Positions 34,426 to 43,875 of a stretch of 64,000 nt of DNA are shown one piece after another (position 1 is the first letter of the stretch; every line of letters starts with the position of its first letter). The stretch lies in NCBI RefSeq assembly GCF_020618475.1, contig NZ_CP085335.1, forward strand, positions 2,480,001 through 2,544,000, read 5' to 3'. Made by a program: the position numbers and the translations under genes. This stretch comes from Haladaptatus halobius (GTDB lineage: Archaea; Halobacteriota; Halobacteria; Halobacteriales; Haladaptataceae). The notes beneath the pieces are model-generated. The model made no database searches, was not told the origin of the DNA, and saw only the letters and a program-made list of their open reading frames with translations.

Positions 34426-35024
34426 ATGCCAACAAGGCGCAATATACTGAAGCGAATCGGTGCGGCCGGTACAGCTGGATTAGGAGCGGCGGCTCTCTCG
34501 AGTAGCACGGCGGCGGCGAAACCCGCCGTCGATTGGGAGCTGGCTGACTCCAGTAACTACACCGCCGCGAACCGCGGCGCGGCGGAGATCGACGCCATCG
34601 TTATCCACGTCGCTCAAGGGTCGGCGGAGAGTACGGTCAACTGGTTCCAAGACCCGACGCCAAAGTCAGTGCCTACTACACCATCCGGGACGACGGCTAC
34701 TAGTACCAGAGCTTAAGCGGCATCAACATCGGCTGGCACGCCGGCGGCGTCGGGTGGTACAACGACGTCACCATCGGCATCGAGCACGGAGGTTATATGA
34801 GCAGCGGCTTCCCGGACGCGCAGTACCGAAGCTCCGCCGAACTCGTCCGCTGGCTCTGCAACGAGTACAACGTCCCGAAAAGTCGCGTCTCCGGCGGCGC
34901 ATCCTGCGGCGAGGAGAGCGGCATCATGGGTCACCATCAGTTATCCGAGACCGACTGCGGCTACAACGACCACACCGACCCCGGTCAGTACTGGGACTGG
35001 AACTACTACATGAACCTCATCTGA
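34426..35024 (+). pseudogene. Broken secreted N-acetylmuramoyl-L-alanine amidase paralogue
   Basis: A dead copy of the intact gene at 60933-61793. It begins with a Tat signal (MPTRRNILKR) and amidase start (ELADSSNYTAANR, VIHVAQGS), then loses frame at about 34655, where one base is missing (DP then DAKVSAYYTIR in the next frame). A TAG at 34701 interrupts that frame. After it the family motifs continue: GWHAGG, TIGIEHGGY, MGHHQLSETDCGYNDHTDPG to the stop at 35024. The C-terminal SH3-like domain of the paralogue is absent. Two independent lesions make an assembly error unlikely. Confidence 0.8.
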
Positions 35025-35196
35025 GAGCGGCCGGTACCGACCACTCAGTTTTTTGCGCGGTAGTTACTAGCCAGTGGAAGATGAAGGCTCTCTCGACGAG
35101 AAACCGCGGACGAAAATCCGAAATCTCACGGTCGGCTTCTGGTCAGCGTTGCCACCGCCCGCGCCTTTTTCTCTCCGGAACCCATTCCCCCGCGCA

Positions 35197-36468
35197 ATGA
35201 ACCTCACGCTCTCGAACCCGACCGCACCGGTTCCGGACGCCGCGGACGACGGCGTCTGGTTGGCCTGCATCGACTGCGGGTGGACCGGCCCGCCGTTCGA
35301 CGAAATCCGTTATCGCTGTCCCGACTGCGACGGACTGCTCGAAGTGCGCTACGACGACCATCCGACGTTCGACTCATTCGGCCAGAGCGACCCGAATCGG
35401 GGCGTCTGGCGCTACGCCGACGCGCTTCCGGTCGAATCCGGCGTGAGCATTGAGGAAGGGGACACGCCGCTCTACGAGGTACCGACAATCGAAGACGAAG
35501 TCGGCGTCTCGGCCCTGCGGGTCAAACACGAGGGGATGAATCCAACCGGGAGTTTCAAAGACCGCGGGATGACGCTCGGCGTTCGGGTCGCGCAGAAACT
35601 CGGCGTCTCCCGACTCGCCTGCGCGAGCACGGGCAATACCAGCGCGGCGCTGGCGTGCTACGGCGCGCGCGCCGGAAGCGAGGTGCTCGTGCTCCTCCCC
35701 GCCGGAAAGGTCGCCGCCGGGAAGGTCGCGCAGGCCAGCCTCCACGGTGCGCGCATCCTCGAAGTGGACGGTAACTTCGACGACTGTCTCGACGTCGTCT
35801 CGGAACTCGCCGACCGCGGCGAGGCGTACCTGCTCAACTCGCTGAACCCCTTCCGACTGGAGGGCCAGAAGACCATCGGCCTCGAAATCATCGAAGGATT
35901 CCGCGACCAGACCGGCGATCTTCCCGACAGAATCGTCCTCCCGGTGGGTAACGCCGGGAACACCAGCGCGCTGTTCAAGGCGTTCCGCGAACTCGTCGCC
36001 GCCGGGGAACTCATCCCCGAGGAGGTGCCGACGCTGACCGGGGTGCAAGCCGAAGGTGCGGCCCCGATGGTCGAAGCCATCGAGGAGGATGCCGACGAAG
36101 TCCGGCGCTGGGACGAGGTCGAAACCGTCGCAACCGCCATTCGAATCGGCTATCCGGTCAACGCGCCGAAAGCGCTCCCTGCGATTCGGGAGACCGGTGG
36201 AACCGCCATCGCAGTCTCCGACGAGGAGATAACCGACGCGCAGCGCGCGCTGGCGCGGGACGGCGTCGGCGTGGAACCCGCCAGCGCGGCGAGCGTCGCG
36301 GGCCTGCGAAAACTCCGCGAATCGGGGGCGATTTCGGCGGACGAGCGCGTCGTCTGTCTGACGACGGGCCACCTCCTGAAAGACCCCGACGCGGCGGCGG
36401 CGGGGGGGGTCGAACCGGAACCCGTCTCCGCCGACACGGACGACGTGCTCTCTCTGCTCTCGCGGTGA
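35197..36468 (+). CDS. thrC: Threonine synthase
   Basis: A 423-residue PLP enzyme of fold type II that converts O-phosphohomoserine to threonine. The N-terminal zinc ribbon (Cys24, 27, 41, 44) is typical of archaeal ThrC; Lys121 in NPTGSFKDRGM carries the cofactor, and VGNAGNTSALFKA is the phosphate-binding loop. I chose ATG 35197 (MNLTLSNPT), 27 codons before the ribbon's second cysteine; the frame stays open upstream without family similarity. A Gly/Ala tail ends the protein. Neighbours are unrelated. Confidence 0.93.
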   Translation: MNLTLSNPTAPVPDAADDGVWLACIDCGWTGPPFDEIRYRCPDCDGLLEVRYDDHPTFDSFGQSDPNRGVWRYADALPVESGVSIEEGDTPLYEVPTIEDEVGVSALRVKHEGMNPTGSFKDRGMTLGVRVAQKLGVSRLACASTGNTSAALACYGARAGSEVLVLLPAGKVAAGKVAQASLHGARILEVDGNFDDCLDVVSELADRGEAYLLNSLNPFRLEGQKTIGLEIIEGFRDQTGDLPDRIVLPVGNAGNTSALFKAFRELVAAGELIPEEVPTLTGVQAEGAAPMVEAIEEDADEVRRWDEVETVATAIRIGYPVNAPKALPAIRETGGTAIAVSDEEITDAQRALARDGVGVEPASAASVAGLRKLRESGAISADERVVCLTTGHLLKDPDAAAAGGVEPEPVSADTDDVLSLLSR

Positions 36469-36528
36469 CCGTTTCGACCGGTCGAAACGCCCGACAGCGT
36501 AAAACGACGCCCGACCTGAAACGGAGAT

Positions 36529-37773
36529 ATGTTGAGGAAAACCGACGTTTTGATAATCGGCGGTGGCATCACCGGCACCGGCGTCGCGCGCGACCTCGGA
36601 CTGCGCGGCCTCGAAACGGTCGTCGTCGAACGCGGACGCCTCGCGGACGGCGCGACGGGGAACATGCACGGGCTTCTGCACAGCGGCGCTCGTTACGCGG
36701 TCGCCGACCCGGAGAGCGCGACCGACTGCATCGAGGAGAACCGAATCATCCGCGACATGGCGAGCCACTGCGTCGACGAAACGGGCGGCTACCTCGTCCG
36801 ACTGTCGGACGACGACGAATCGTACTTCGAACGGGCGCGACGGAGCTGTCTCGACTGCGGTATCGACGTCGAACCTGTCACCGTCGAATCGGTTCGGGAC
36901 GACTGCCCGCAGCTAACTTCGGATGCGGAGCGAGCGTTTCGAGTGCCGGACGCGGTCGTCCATCCGTTCCCGCTCACCATCGCAAACGCCGTCGGTGCCC
37001 GCGAACGCGGGGGAACCATCGAGACGCACGCGGAGGTCGTGGACGTGCTCCTCGAAGATGATGCCGTGGTCGGAGCGGAGGTTCGACACCGAGGAGCGTC
37101 AGGAACCGAGGAGATTCGCGCCGACCACGTCGTCAACGCGACCGGCGCGTGGGCCGAAGCGGTCGGCGCGATGGCTGAGGTCGAGATTCCGATGCGACCG
37201 TCGAAGGGGGTCATGGTCGTCGTCGATTTCCCGTCGCTCGACGCGGTTCTCAATCGCTGTCGCCCGGCGTCGGATGGCGATATCGTCGTCCCGCACGAGA
37301 AGACGGTGGTTCTCGGGACGACGAGCGCGGAAATAGAGAACCCCGACGACTATCCGAAAACGGAGCGGGAGACCGACCTGATGGCCGAAGTAGCGAGCGA
37401 GATGGTTCCGGACATCGCCACGGCGAGGGTCGTCCGGTCGTACTGGGGCGTCAGACCGCTGTTCGGCGGGACGGACGCCGACCTCGAAGACGGACGCGCT
37501 TTGACCCGCGATTTCACGCTTCTCGACCACGAAGCGCGCGACGACCGTCCGGGAATGACGACCATCGTCGGCGGAAAGTTGACCACCTACCGGCAGATGG
37601 CCCAGGCGGTCGCGGATCACGTCTGCTCGGTGCTCGGCGTGACCGAACCGTGCCGAACCGCGAAGGAACCGCTGCCCGGCCGCGACGACCCCGACGCACT
37701 TCGGGATGCGCTCGACGAGTTCGGCCCGCTACCGCCGGCGGAGGAACTGGCGTCCGACGTGCTTCGAAAGTAA
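36529..37773 (+). CDS. GlpA-like FAD-dependent dehydrogenase, short form
   Basis: A 414-residue flavoprotein of the D-amino-acid-oxidase/glycerol-3-phosphate dehydrogenase fold. It shows IIGGGITGTGVARDLGLRG (FAD binding, 9-27), GATGNMHGLLHSGARYA (active-site loop), HVVNATGAWAEA and the C-terminal VGGKLTTYRQMA. Full GlpA proteins are about 560-590 residues with a cysteine-rich C-terminal domain; this one stops after the FAD domain, so it is either a short paralogue or acts on another substrate. No glpB, glpC or glycerol kinase is adjacent. Confidence 0.8.
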   Translation: MLRKTDVLIIGGGITGTGVARDLGLRGLETVVVERGRLADGATGNMHGLLHSGARYAVADPESATDCIEENRIIRDMASHCVDETGGYLVRLSDDDESYFERARRSCLDCGIDVEPVTVESVRDDCPQLTSDAERAFRVPDAVVHPFPLTIANAVGARERGGTIETHAEVVDVLLEDDAVVGAEVRHRGASGTEEIRADHVVNATGAWAEAVGAMAEVEIPMRPSKGVMVVVDFPSLDAVLNRCRPASDGDIVVPHEKTVVLGTTSAEIENPDDYPKTERETDLMAEVASEMVPDIATARVVRSYWGVRPLFGGTDADLEDGRALTRDFTLLDHEARDDRPGMTTIVGGKLTTYRQMAQAVADHVCSVLGVTEPCRTAKEPLPGRDDPDALRDALDEFGPLPPAEELASDVLRK

Positions 37774-38066
37774 CGAATCCGAACCAGCGCCAACGATGGT
37801 CGCGCCGACGAGCCACGCGTTATTCCACTCGCGCGGGCGTCGACACCGCCCGAGAACACCAGCGCCCGGACGAAGTAGTACCCAACGACCAGAAACGCGA
37901 CCGAAGCGCCTGTGGAGAGTACGGCTACCGTAATCGACCTCGACGTACCCCTCGGTAGAGACCGAGATGGGCTGTATCTGTAGGGGAGTTCCGGCTCGGT
38001 CGACGGCGAAAACGACGCCAGCATCGATACGCAGTTCGAGTACCGGGCGTCGAAACCACCGTTCGA
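37774..38066 (-). pseudogene. Possible decayed small membrane protein
   Basis: Downstream of the transporter gene, two minus-strand frames alternate in looking like protein. One gives LELRIDAGVVFAVD and ISVSTEGYVEVDYG (about 38040-37930). The next gives ITVAVLSTGASVAFLVVGYY plus FVRALVF (a membrane segment, about 37925-37850). The first frame resumes with EWNNAWLVGATIVGAGS (about 37832-37780). Joined, they would form a small protein with two membrane segments and two frameshifts. No start codon is evident. Low confidence; a chance pattern is possible. Confidence 0.3.
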
Positions 38067-39293
38067 TTACTCCGTTCGCGCGAGCCAGACGACGACGGCG
38101 GCGCTGACGACCAGACAGCCGAGCAAGCCCGCGAATGCCGTGACATAAGAGACGCGCCCGGCGACGAAGCCGACGTAGGTCGGCCCGAGGCTCCCGAGAC
38201 CGATATAGACGGTTCGGGTCGCGCCGAGGTCGCCGCCCATACTCCCGTCCGGAAACGCGTCCATCAGAAACGCCTGCATGACCGGCGGGTAGGCCATCAA
38301 TCCGGCGGCGAAGACGACCACGATTCCCGCGATGGCGAGCGTGCCGGAGGCGAGCAGGAGGGCGGCGAGCGTGGTGGCGGCGAGCGTGAGCGCCCCGGCG
38401 GCGACGACGGGCCGCGAGATGCGGTCGCCGAGCGACCCCGAGAGGGGTTTCACCAGCGCGCCGACGACAAACAGCGCGGCGAAGCCACCGCCCGCGAGTG
38501 CGGGCGAAAATCCCTTCACCGTCTGTAGGAACGTCGGCAGAAAGCCCGCGACGGACTGCCAGACGAAGGCGTACAGCGAGTACGCGACGATCAGGGCCAC
38601 AGTCCGCCGGTTTCCGAATCGGCGGGCGGTTACCCCCAGATCGCGGAGCACGATTCGACCCGCATTCGCGTCGAATCCCGGTCGGGTGTACGTCTCGCGG
38701 CTCCAGCGATGGAGCAGGACGAGCACCGTCACGAGGACGAGGATAACCGGGAGGAACGCGACTCGCCACGTGGCGACCGCGAGGACGCCGACCGCGAGAC
38801 CCGCCGCGACCGCGCCGCCCGAGTCGCCCGAGGCGGTGTGCAGGCCGAACGCTTGTCCCCGACGAGCGACGAACAGGTCGGAGAGGAGCGCGCGGGCCGG
38901 GGTCGGATAGAGACCGGCGCCCGTGCCGACGATCGCCGCGCCGAGCAGGAAGGCCGAGTAGGTGGGCGCGCTGGCGAGCGCCGCGAATCCGACGACGAGC
39001 AGCGCAAGTCCGGCGGCGAGCAGGCTCTTCCGCGAAAGGCGGTCGGAAAGCCTCCCGCTGGGATACTGGCCGAGCGCATACAATCCCCAAAGCAGGGTGA
39101 GCGCGAGTCCCGCTTGGAACTCCGTGATGTCGAGCGAGTCCATCACGGTCGGGAGCATGGGCGAGAGCACGAGTCGCCCCGTCTGGATCATCGCCCAGCC
39201 AAGCGAGACGGCGAGTAAGAGTCTGCCGGAGTAGCCCGTCACGAGTCGCTCGTCGTTCGGGAGTCGGTCGCTGTTCCGGAGTTCGTCGGCCAC
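38067..39293 (-). CDS. MFS transporter
   Basis: A 408-residue integral membrane protein with about 12 hydrophobic segments and the major-facilitator signature GRLSDRLSRKSLL between helices 2 and 3 (residues about 80-92), repeated weakly as GSLGDRISRPVV in the second half. This family moves small molecules by proton or sodium coupling; the substrate cannot be read. The ATG at 39293 leaves a soluble 23-residue N-terminus. It is convergent with the GlpA-like gene and shares a region with the end of serA. Confidence 0.85.
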   Translation of the reverse strand: MADELRNSDRLPNDERLVTGYSGRLLLAVSLGWAMIQTGRLVLSPMLPTVMDSLDITEFQAGLALTLLWGLYALGQYPSGRLSDRLSRKSLLAAGLALLVVGFAALASAPTYSAFLLGAAIVGTGAGLYPTPARALLSDLFVARRGQAFGLHTASGDSGGAVAAGLAVGVLAVATWRVAFLPVILVLVTVLVLLHRWSRETYTRPGFDANAGRIVLRDLGVTARRFGNRRTVALIVAYSLYAFVWQSVAGFLPTFLQTVKGFSPALAGGGFAALFVVGALVKPLSGSLGDRISRPVVAAGALTLAATTLAALLLASGTLAIAGIVVVFAAGLMAYPPVMQAFLMDAFPDGSMGGDLGATRTVYIGLGSLGPTYVGFVAGRVSYVTAFAGLLGCLVVSAAVVVWLARTE

Positions 39294-39447
39294 GATTTTG
39301 ACCGAAGGTGGGCGTGTACTTGAGTCCGGCTTTCGCGGCAGGGTAGGGCCGGAGTCCGTCTGGTAGTGTCAGGTCATCCTACCGAGATTGCTCCCGTCTT
39401 CGTATAAAAAGGTTCGTCGGTCAGCCGTTCGTCTCTCAGCCCTGCGT

Positions 39448-41028
39448 TTATCCGTTCAGCGCGATGCTCCGCACCTCTATCATGCGCTTGTCGGCTTCGA
39501 GGGCGTTCTTGGCGTCCTCGGTGAGTTCGTCGTCCAGATTGTAGACAGAGAGCGCTTCGCCGCCGTCGGTTTCGCGGGCGTTGAACATCCCCGCAATGTT
39601 GAGGTCGTGTTCGCCGAGGACGGTGCCGACGAAACCGATGACGCCGGGCACGTCCTGATTGCGAGCGACGACCATGAACCCGTGCGGGATGGCGTCCACG
39701 CGGAAGCCGTCGATGCGGACGATTCTGGGGTCGTCGCCGGCGAACAGGGTTCCCTCGACCGTGATTTCCTCGTCCGCGCTCTCGACGGTGACCGCGATGA
39801 GGCTCTGGAAGTCCTCGGCCTGCCGAGTCTTGCTCTCGGTGACTTCGACGCCGCGCTCCTTTGCGATCTGAGGCGCGTTGACCGCGTTAACCTGCCATTC
39901 GAGCGGTTGAAAGACGCCTTTTTGGGCGCTCGCGGTGACGAGTTCTACGTTCTCCTCGGCGATGTCGCCCTCATAGTTCACTTCGATGCGCTCGATGCGC
40001 TCGTCCAGGAGTTGGGTTGCTATCTTGCCCGCCGTCTCCGCGAGTTCGATGTAGGGCTGGACGCGGGGGAACGCGCTCTCCTCGACCGAAGGTGCGTTGA
40101 GCGCGTTGATGACGGGTCCCTCGCGCAGCGCGGCGACGACCTGGTCGGCGGTGCTGGTGGCGACGTTCTCTTGTGCGGCCTCCGTGCTCGCGCCTAGGTG
40201 GGGCGTGACGATGACGTCGTCCACGTCGAGCAGGGGATTATCCTCCGGCACGGGTTCCTCGGCGAATACGTCCACCGCGGCACCCGCGAGGATGCCGTCT
40301 TTGACCGCCTTGGCGAGGGCGACCTCGTCCACGACACCGCCGCGGGCGCAGTTGACGACGTAGCCACCTTCGACCTGCGCGAGTTCCTCGTCGCTGATGA
40401 GGTTCTCCGTCTCGGGCGTGAGCGGGGTGTGAACCGTGAGAAAGTGGGCGCGGTCGAGACAGTCGTCCAGTTCGACCAGTTCCGCGCCCAACTGCCGGGC
40501 GAGGTCTTCGCTGATGTAGGGGTCGTATGCGACCAGATTCATCCCGAGGCTGTCGAGTTTCTTGGCGACCTCTTGTCCGACCCTACCGAGGCCGACGATG
40601 CCGAGCGTCTTCCCGTTGAGTTCCGTGCCGAGGTAGTCGCCTTTCGCCCACTCACCGCCCTTGAGTCGGACGTGCGCCTGCGGAATGGAGCGCGCCGCGG
40701 CGAACGCCATGGCGACTGTGTGTTCGGCGGCGGCCCGGACGTTCCCCTCCGGCGCGTTGGCGACGATGACGCCGTGTTCGGTCGCGGCCTCAATGTCGAT
40801 GTTGTCCACGCCGATGCCCGCGCGTCCGACGATGACGAGTTCGGACGCGGCCTCGAACACGTCGCGATTCACGTCCGTCCCAGAGCGGACGATGAGTCCG
40901 TTCGCGTCCGAGATCGCGTTCAAGAGCGCGTCGCCCTCCACGTCGTAGGCCGTCTCCACCTCGTACCCCGCGTCGCGGAGTCGGTCGAGTCCCGCGTCGG
41001 CGATAGGGTCGGTGACCAGAACCTTCAT
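39448..41028 (-). CDS. serA: D-3-phosphoglycerate dehydrogenase, long form with ACT domain
   Basis: A 526-residue NAD-dependent enzyme that starts serine synthesis from 3-phosphoglycerate. Parts in order: N-terminal substrate domain with LIVRSGTDVNRD, Rossmann loop LGIVGLGRVGQEVAKKL (about 145-161), the catalytic region THLGASTEAAQENVA, an intervening ASB domain (about 320-450) and a C-terminal ACT domain (DVPGVIGFVGTVLGEHDLNI) that usually senses serine. serB lies 1.7 kb away on the other strand, so both serine-specific steps are nearby but not in one operon. Confidence 0.96.
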   Translation of the reverse strand: MKVLVTDPIADAGLDRLRDAGYEVETAYDVEGDALLNAISDANGLIVRSGTDVNRDVFEAASELVIVGRAGIGVDNIDIEAATEHGVIVANAPEGNVRAAAEHTVAMAFAAARSIPQAHVRLKGGEWAKGDYLGTELNGKTLGIVGLGRVGQEVAKKLDSLGMNLVAYDPYISEDLARQLGAELVELDDCLDRAHFLTVHTPLTPETENLISDEELAQVEGGYVVNCARGGVVDEVALAKAVKDGILAGAAVDVFAEEPVPEDNPLLDVDDVIVTPHLGASTEAAQENVATSTADQVVAALREGPVINALNAPSVEESAFPRVQPYIELAETAGKIATQLLDERIERIEVNYEGDIAEENVELVTASAQKGVFQPLEWQVNAVNAPQIAKERGVEVTESKTRQAEDFQSLIAVTVESADEEITVEGTLFAGDDPRIVRIDGFRVDAIPHGFMVVARNQDVPGVIGFVGTVLGEHDLNIAGMFNARETDGGEALSVYNLDDELTEDAKNALEADKRMIEVRSIALNG

Positions 41029-41182
41029 TGCTGATAGAAGTGCGCTCCATGCCCGTTAACCCTTTCTCTCACCGCGAAGATTGCCATGATAATTTCTATT
41101 CGAAATCGACGGAATGTAATCGCCGGTTCGCTCACCTTCACGCTCGTTCCGCTCGCTGGGGAGTGCGACCAATATCCCCTCG

Positions 41183-42041
41183 CTAGGAATCACGCGATCG
41201 CTCGGTCGAGACGACGGATCCATCGCGGTTCAGCGTTAGCGACAGCGTCTCTCCATCCCGTTTCACATCGACACGCAGACGGAGCGGATTCGTAGAGAGT
41301 TCCGTCTCGCACCTGGGAGTACAGAAGTCGAGCGTCCAGAACGGTACCGAGCGAACGTCGGTACCGCGCTCCGCGAAGAAAGAAATCACGCCCGGATGGG
41401 AGAGGACGGCCACTCCGACGGGAAATTCGGTTTGGAATCCGCACCGACCACAGTCGCCGTGGAAGTGGTAGTACTCGGGTTGAACGTCCCCGATGTGAAT
41501 CTTCCCGTCGACGTATCCCTGACACTCCGAACAGACGCCACGGAGGCCAGTGTAAACTCGTGATACGATAAGACGGAAAGTCGCTCTATGAGCGTTTCTG
41601 CCGACCCCGTCTCGAGTAGACTTGGCGACCTCGGGAGTACCAGAGAGTGTTCTTCCGTTCCACACGTCAGAGAGATTGCCGTCTTCGTAGCGGAGACGCA
41701 ACGAATCGGTACAGAAGGGACATCCCCCGGGAACGTCTGTCGATTCCCGTCCACTCCAGTTCGAGGGTGCCGGAAGCGACCGCAGAGGCGATTTTTATCT
41801 CGAAACGCGAGATTCTGTATCCCTCCGGTCGTTTCACGACGAGGTCGCCGAGTCAATCGAGGTGGTAGTTGAAGTTCCCCTTGTCCCGGGTTCCCGCCGC
41901 GTCACGAACTTCGGAGTAATCGAGCCACGGGTCGGTCGGTGAATCGCGGTACGCACTCGCCAGTGCCCAAAGGATTTCGAGTCGGGTCGAGTTGCTGACC
42001 AAACTCAGGAGTTCGGTCGGACTCGATTCCTCGTCGTCCAT
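41183..42041 (-). pseudogene. Heavily decayed ArsR-like regulator with zinc-ribbon C-terminal domain (DUF7351-type)
   Basis: From ATG 42041 the winged-helix part reads well (LVSNSTRLEILWAL, GNFNYHLD) and then meets TGA at 41853. The same frame continues LGDLVVKRPEGYRISRFE, after which the message hops between frames: GGCPFCTDSLRLRYEDGNL, then SAETLIERLSVLSYHEFTL in another frame, then GVCSECQGYVDGKIH and GVISFFAERGTDV to the end at 41183. At least one nonsense and three frameshifts are needed. The order matches the common haloarchaeal HTH-plus-zinc-ribbon family. Clearly a pseudogene, not an assembly error. Confidence 0.75.
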
Positions 42042-42208
42042 CGTTCTGAAACGAGTTCCTCGGCAAGTAAACGGTGTCGAAGTGAAAGTTACCTTAGAGC
42101 AAATCCGTGTCACTAACGGTTATATCGCTGTCAGTTGAAGTTGATACCGTAAATCGATTCCGCGATGAATCGCTGACGGACGACCCGCGACCGACACCGA
42201 ACACCAAC

Positions 42209-42613
42209 ATGAACGAGCAAGAACGACAGCGACTCCTCGACCGAATCCGACGTCCCTCCGGAACCATCGGGAAGAAGATGCCCGACGAACTCACCATCCT
42301 GGGGACGACTGTCGACTTGAACGCGTTCGTCTTCGAATGCAAACGTCTCGACACCATCCCCGAGGACGAGCGCGAACGTGTCGAGGAGATGAAGATGGAA
42401 CTGAAACGCGAGCGACTCGAACGAAAACACCGGGTAGCCCGAGACGATATTTCGTTCGAAGAGGGAGAACGGCTTGTCGAGAGCATTATCGGCATCGACC
42501 GGGCGCACAACGCGTTAGCGGGACTCGATACCCCTAGTATCGAGGAAGAAATGCGGCAGAAAAAGCTCGATGACGCGCGAGAACTGCTAACCCTGATACG
42601 ACAGGGACTGTGA
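42209..42613 (+). CDS. DUF5788-type haloarchaeal protein
   Basis: A 134-residue charged, mostly helical protein. Segments such as RLDTIPEDERERVEEMK, FEEGERLVESIIGIDRA and NALAGLD match the Halobacteria-only DUF5788 family, whose function is unknown. Residues 55-85 are likely a coiled coil or long helix. I chose ATG 42209 (MNEQERQRLL); the frame remains open to a GTG at 42107 but that region overlaps the TATA-like GGTTATATCG at 42117. It is divergent from the decayed regulator. Confidence 0.75.
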   Translation: MNEQERQRLLDRIRRPSGTIGKKMPDELTILGTTVDLNAFVFECKRLDTIPEDERERVEEMKMELKRERLERKHRVARDDISFEEGERLVESIIGIDRAHNALAGLDTPSIEEEMRQKKLDDARELLTLIRQGL

Positions 42614-42727
42614 CTACGGTACCGCTCCGAACGCGATTTCACCAGGTGCCGGCGTTCAGTTGGTGCTTCGGCAATTTCCACGCTGACCACGCCGTTTTAA
42701 CAATCCGAAGCGCGAACCCCAGGTCGA

Positions 42728-43363
42728 ATGAAGTTAGTCGCGTTCGACTTCGACGGTACGCTCTCGGACTCGGAGATGACGGTTCTCCTCGGCGAGCGGA
42801 TGGGCGTGGCCGACGAGATGGCCGACATCACCGCCCGGGCGATGAACGACGAGATCAGCTACGCGAAGAGCCTCCGCGCCCGCGCGGCGCTACTCGAAGG
42901 TCTACCGGTCGAACGGGCGGAGGAGGCGTACTCGCAGGTCGTCCTCCGTCCCGGCGCGGCGGACGTGCTCTCCGCGCTGGCCGAGAAGGGAACCCACGTC
43001 GCCATCCTGACCGGGGGCTTCGAGCGCGGCGTGCGGGCCGCCCTCGACCGCGAAGGCGTCTCGGTGGACACCATCGTCGCCAACCAACTGCCGGACGACG
43101 GAGAGGCGCTGACGGGCGAAGTCGAAGGGACGCTCATCGAAGGGACGAAAGACAACGCGCTGGAGCGGTTGGCGGCGGAGCAGGGAGCCGATCTGGTCAA
43201 CACCGTGGCGGTGGGCGACGGGGCGAACGACCTGCCGATGCTCGAAGTCGCGGGGCTAGCGGTCGGCTTCGACCCGAAACCCGCCGTCGCACCGGCCTGC
43301 GATACCATCGTCTCGCACATGGACGAACTGCACGAGGTGCTGGCGGCGAAAAACGCGATTTAA
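42728..43363 (+). CDS. serB: Phosphoserine phosphatase
   Basis: A 211-residue HAD-superfamily phosphatase that releases serine from phosphoserine, the last step of serine synthesis. All HAD motifs are present: DFDGTLSDSE (nucleophile Asp8 and acid Asp10), ILTGGFERG (motif II), the lysine in EGTKDNALERL and VGDGANDLPMLE (metal aspartates). The short alpha-helical cap follows motif I, as in SerB. A TATA-like GTTTTAACAA lies about 30 bp upstream. serA nearby supports the assignment over other HAD roles. Confidence 0.9.
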   Translation: MKLVAFDFDGTLSDSEMTVLLGERMGVADEMADITARAMNDEISYAKSLRARAALLEGLPVERAEEAYSQVVLRPGAADVLSALAEKGTHVAILTGGFERGVRAALDREGVSVDTIVANQLPDDGEALTGEVEGTLIEGTKDNALERLAAEQGADLVNTVAVGDGANDLPMLEVAGLAVGFDPKPAVAPACDTIVSHMDELHEVLAAKNAI

Positions 43364-43473
43364 AGTGGAAGCCCCGAGAAGGGATATCTGGGCGAGAAAA
43401 CCCGAGACGGTGATATTCCGTCGCTCGACAACTTTATCTTTTCACAAAGCCTCTACTATCATCAGTGATTGTC

Positions 43474-43875
43474 ATGGAACGATACACCCCCTTCGAGGAG
43501 ATGGATCGCATGTTCGAACAGATGCGCGCTCGAATGTGGGGGCTCGGCGAGTCGCAGACCGAACCCCGCCGAGAAACCCACATCGACCTGAGCGAACGCG
43601 ACGGAGCGTTCGTCCTGGTCGCCGACCTGCCCGGGTTCGAGAAGGAAGAGATCGACCTCTCGTTCCGCGACTACGCGCTCACGGTCTCCGCGAACCACGA
43701 GGTGACCGGCGACGAGTTCACCCGCGCCCGTCAGGTTTCCGAGCGCGTGACCCTGCCGAAGACGGTGAACGAGGACGGCATCTCGGCGACCTACCGCAAC
43801 GGTGTGCTCGAAGTTCGCCTCCCCATCGCCGAGGCGGAAGAAGAGACCGGAAGCAAGATCGAGATCAGTGACTGA
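43474..43875 (+). CDS. Small heat shock protein Hsp20
   Basis: A 133-residue alpha-crystallin-type chaperone that holds unfolded proteins without using ATP. The alpha-crystallin domain spans about 35-125 (HIDLSERDGAFVLVADLPGF, VSERVTLPKTVNEDGIS, ATYRNGVLEVRLP); the last motif is the conserved GVLxVxLP. The N-terminus is Met- and Glu-rich (FEEMDRMFEQMRARMW). The ATG at 43474 is preferred over a GTG three codons earlier. ACTTTATCTTTTC at 43429 may be its promoter. Its end overlaps the convergent protease gene by 11 bp. Confidence 0.92.
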   Translation: MERYTPFEEMDRMFEQMRARMWGLGESQTEPRRETHIDLSERDGAFVLVADLPGFEKEEIDLSFRDYALTVSANHEVTGDEFTRARQVSERVTLPKTVNEDGISATYRNGVLEVRLPIAEAEEETGSKIEISD

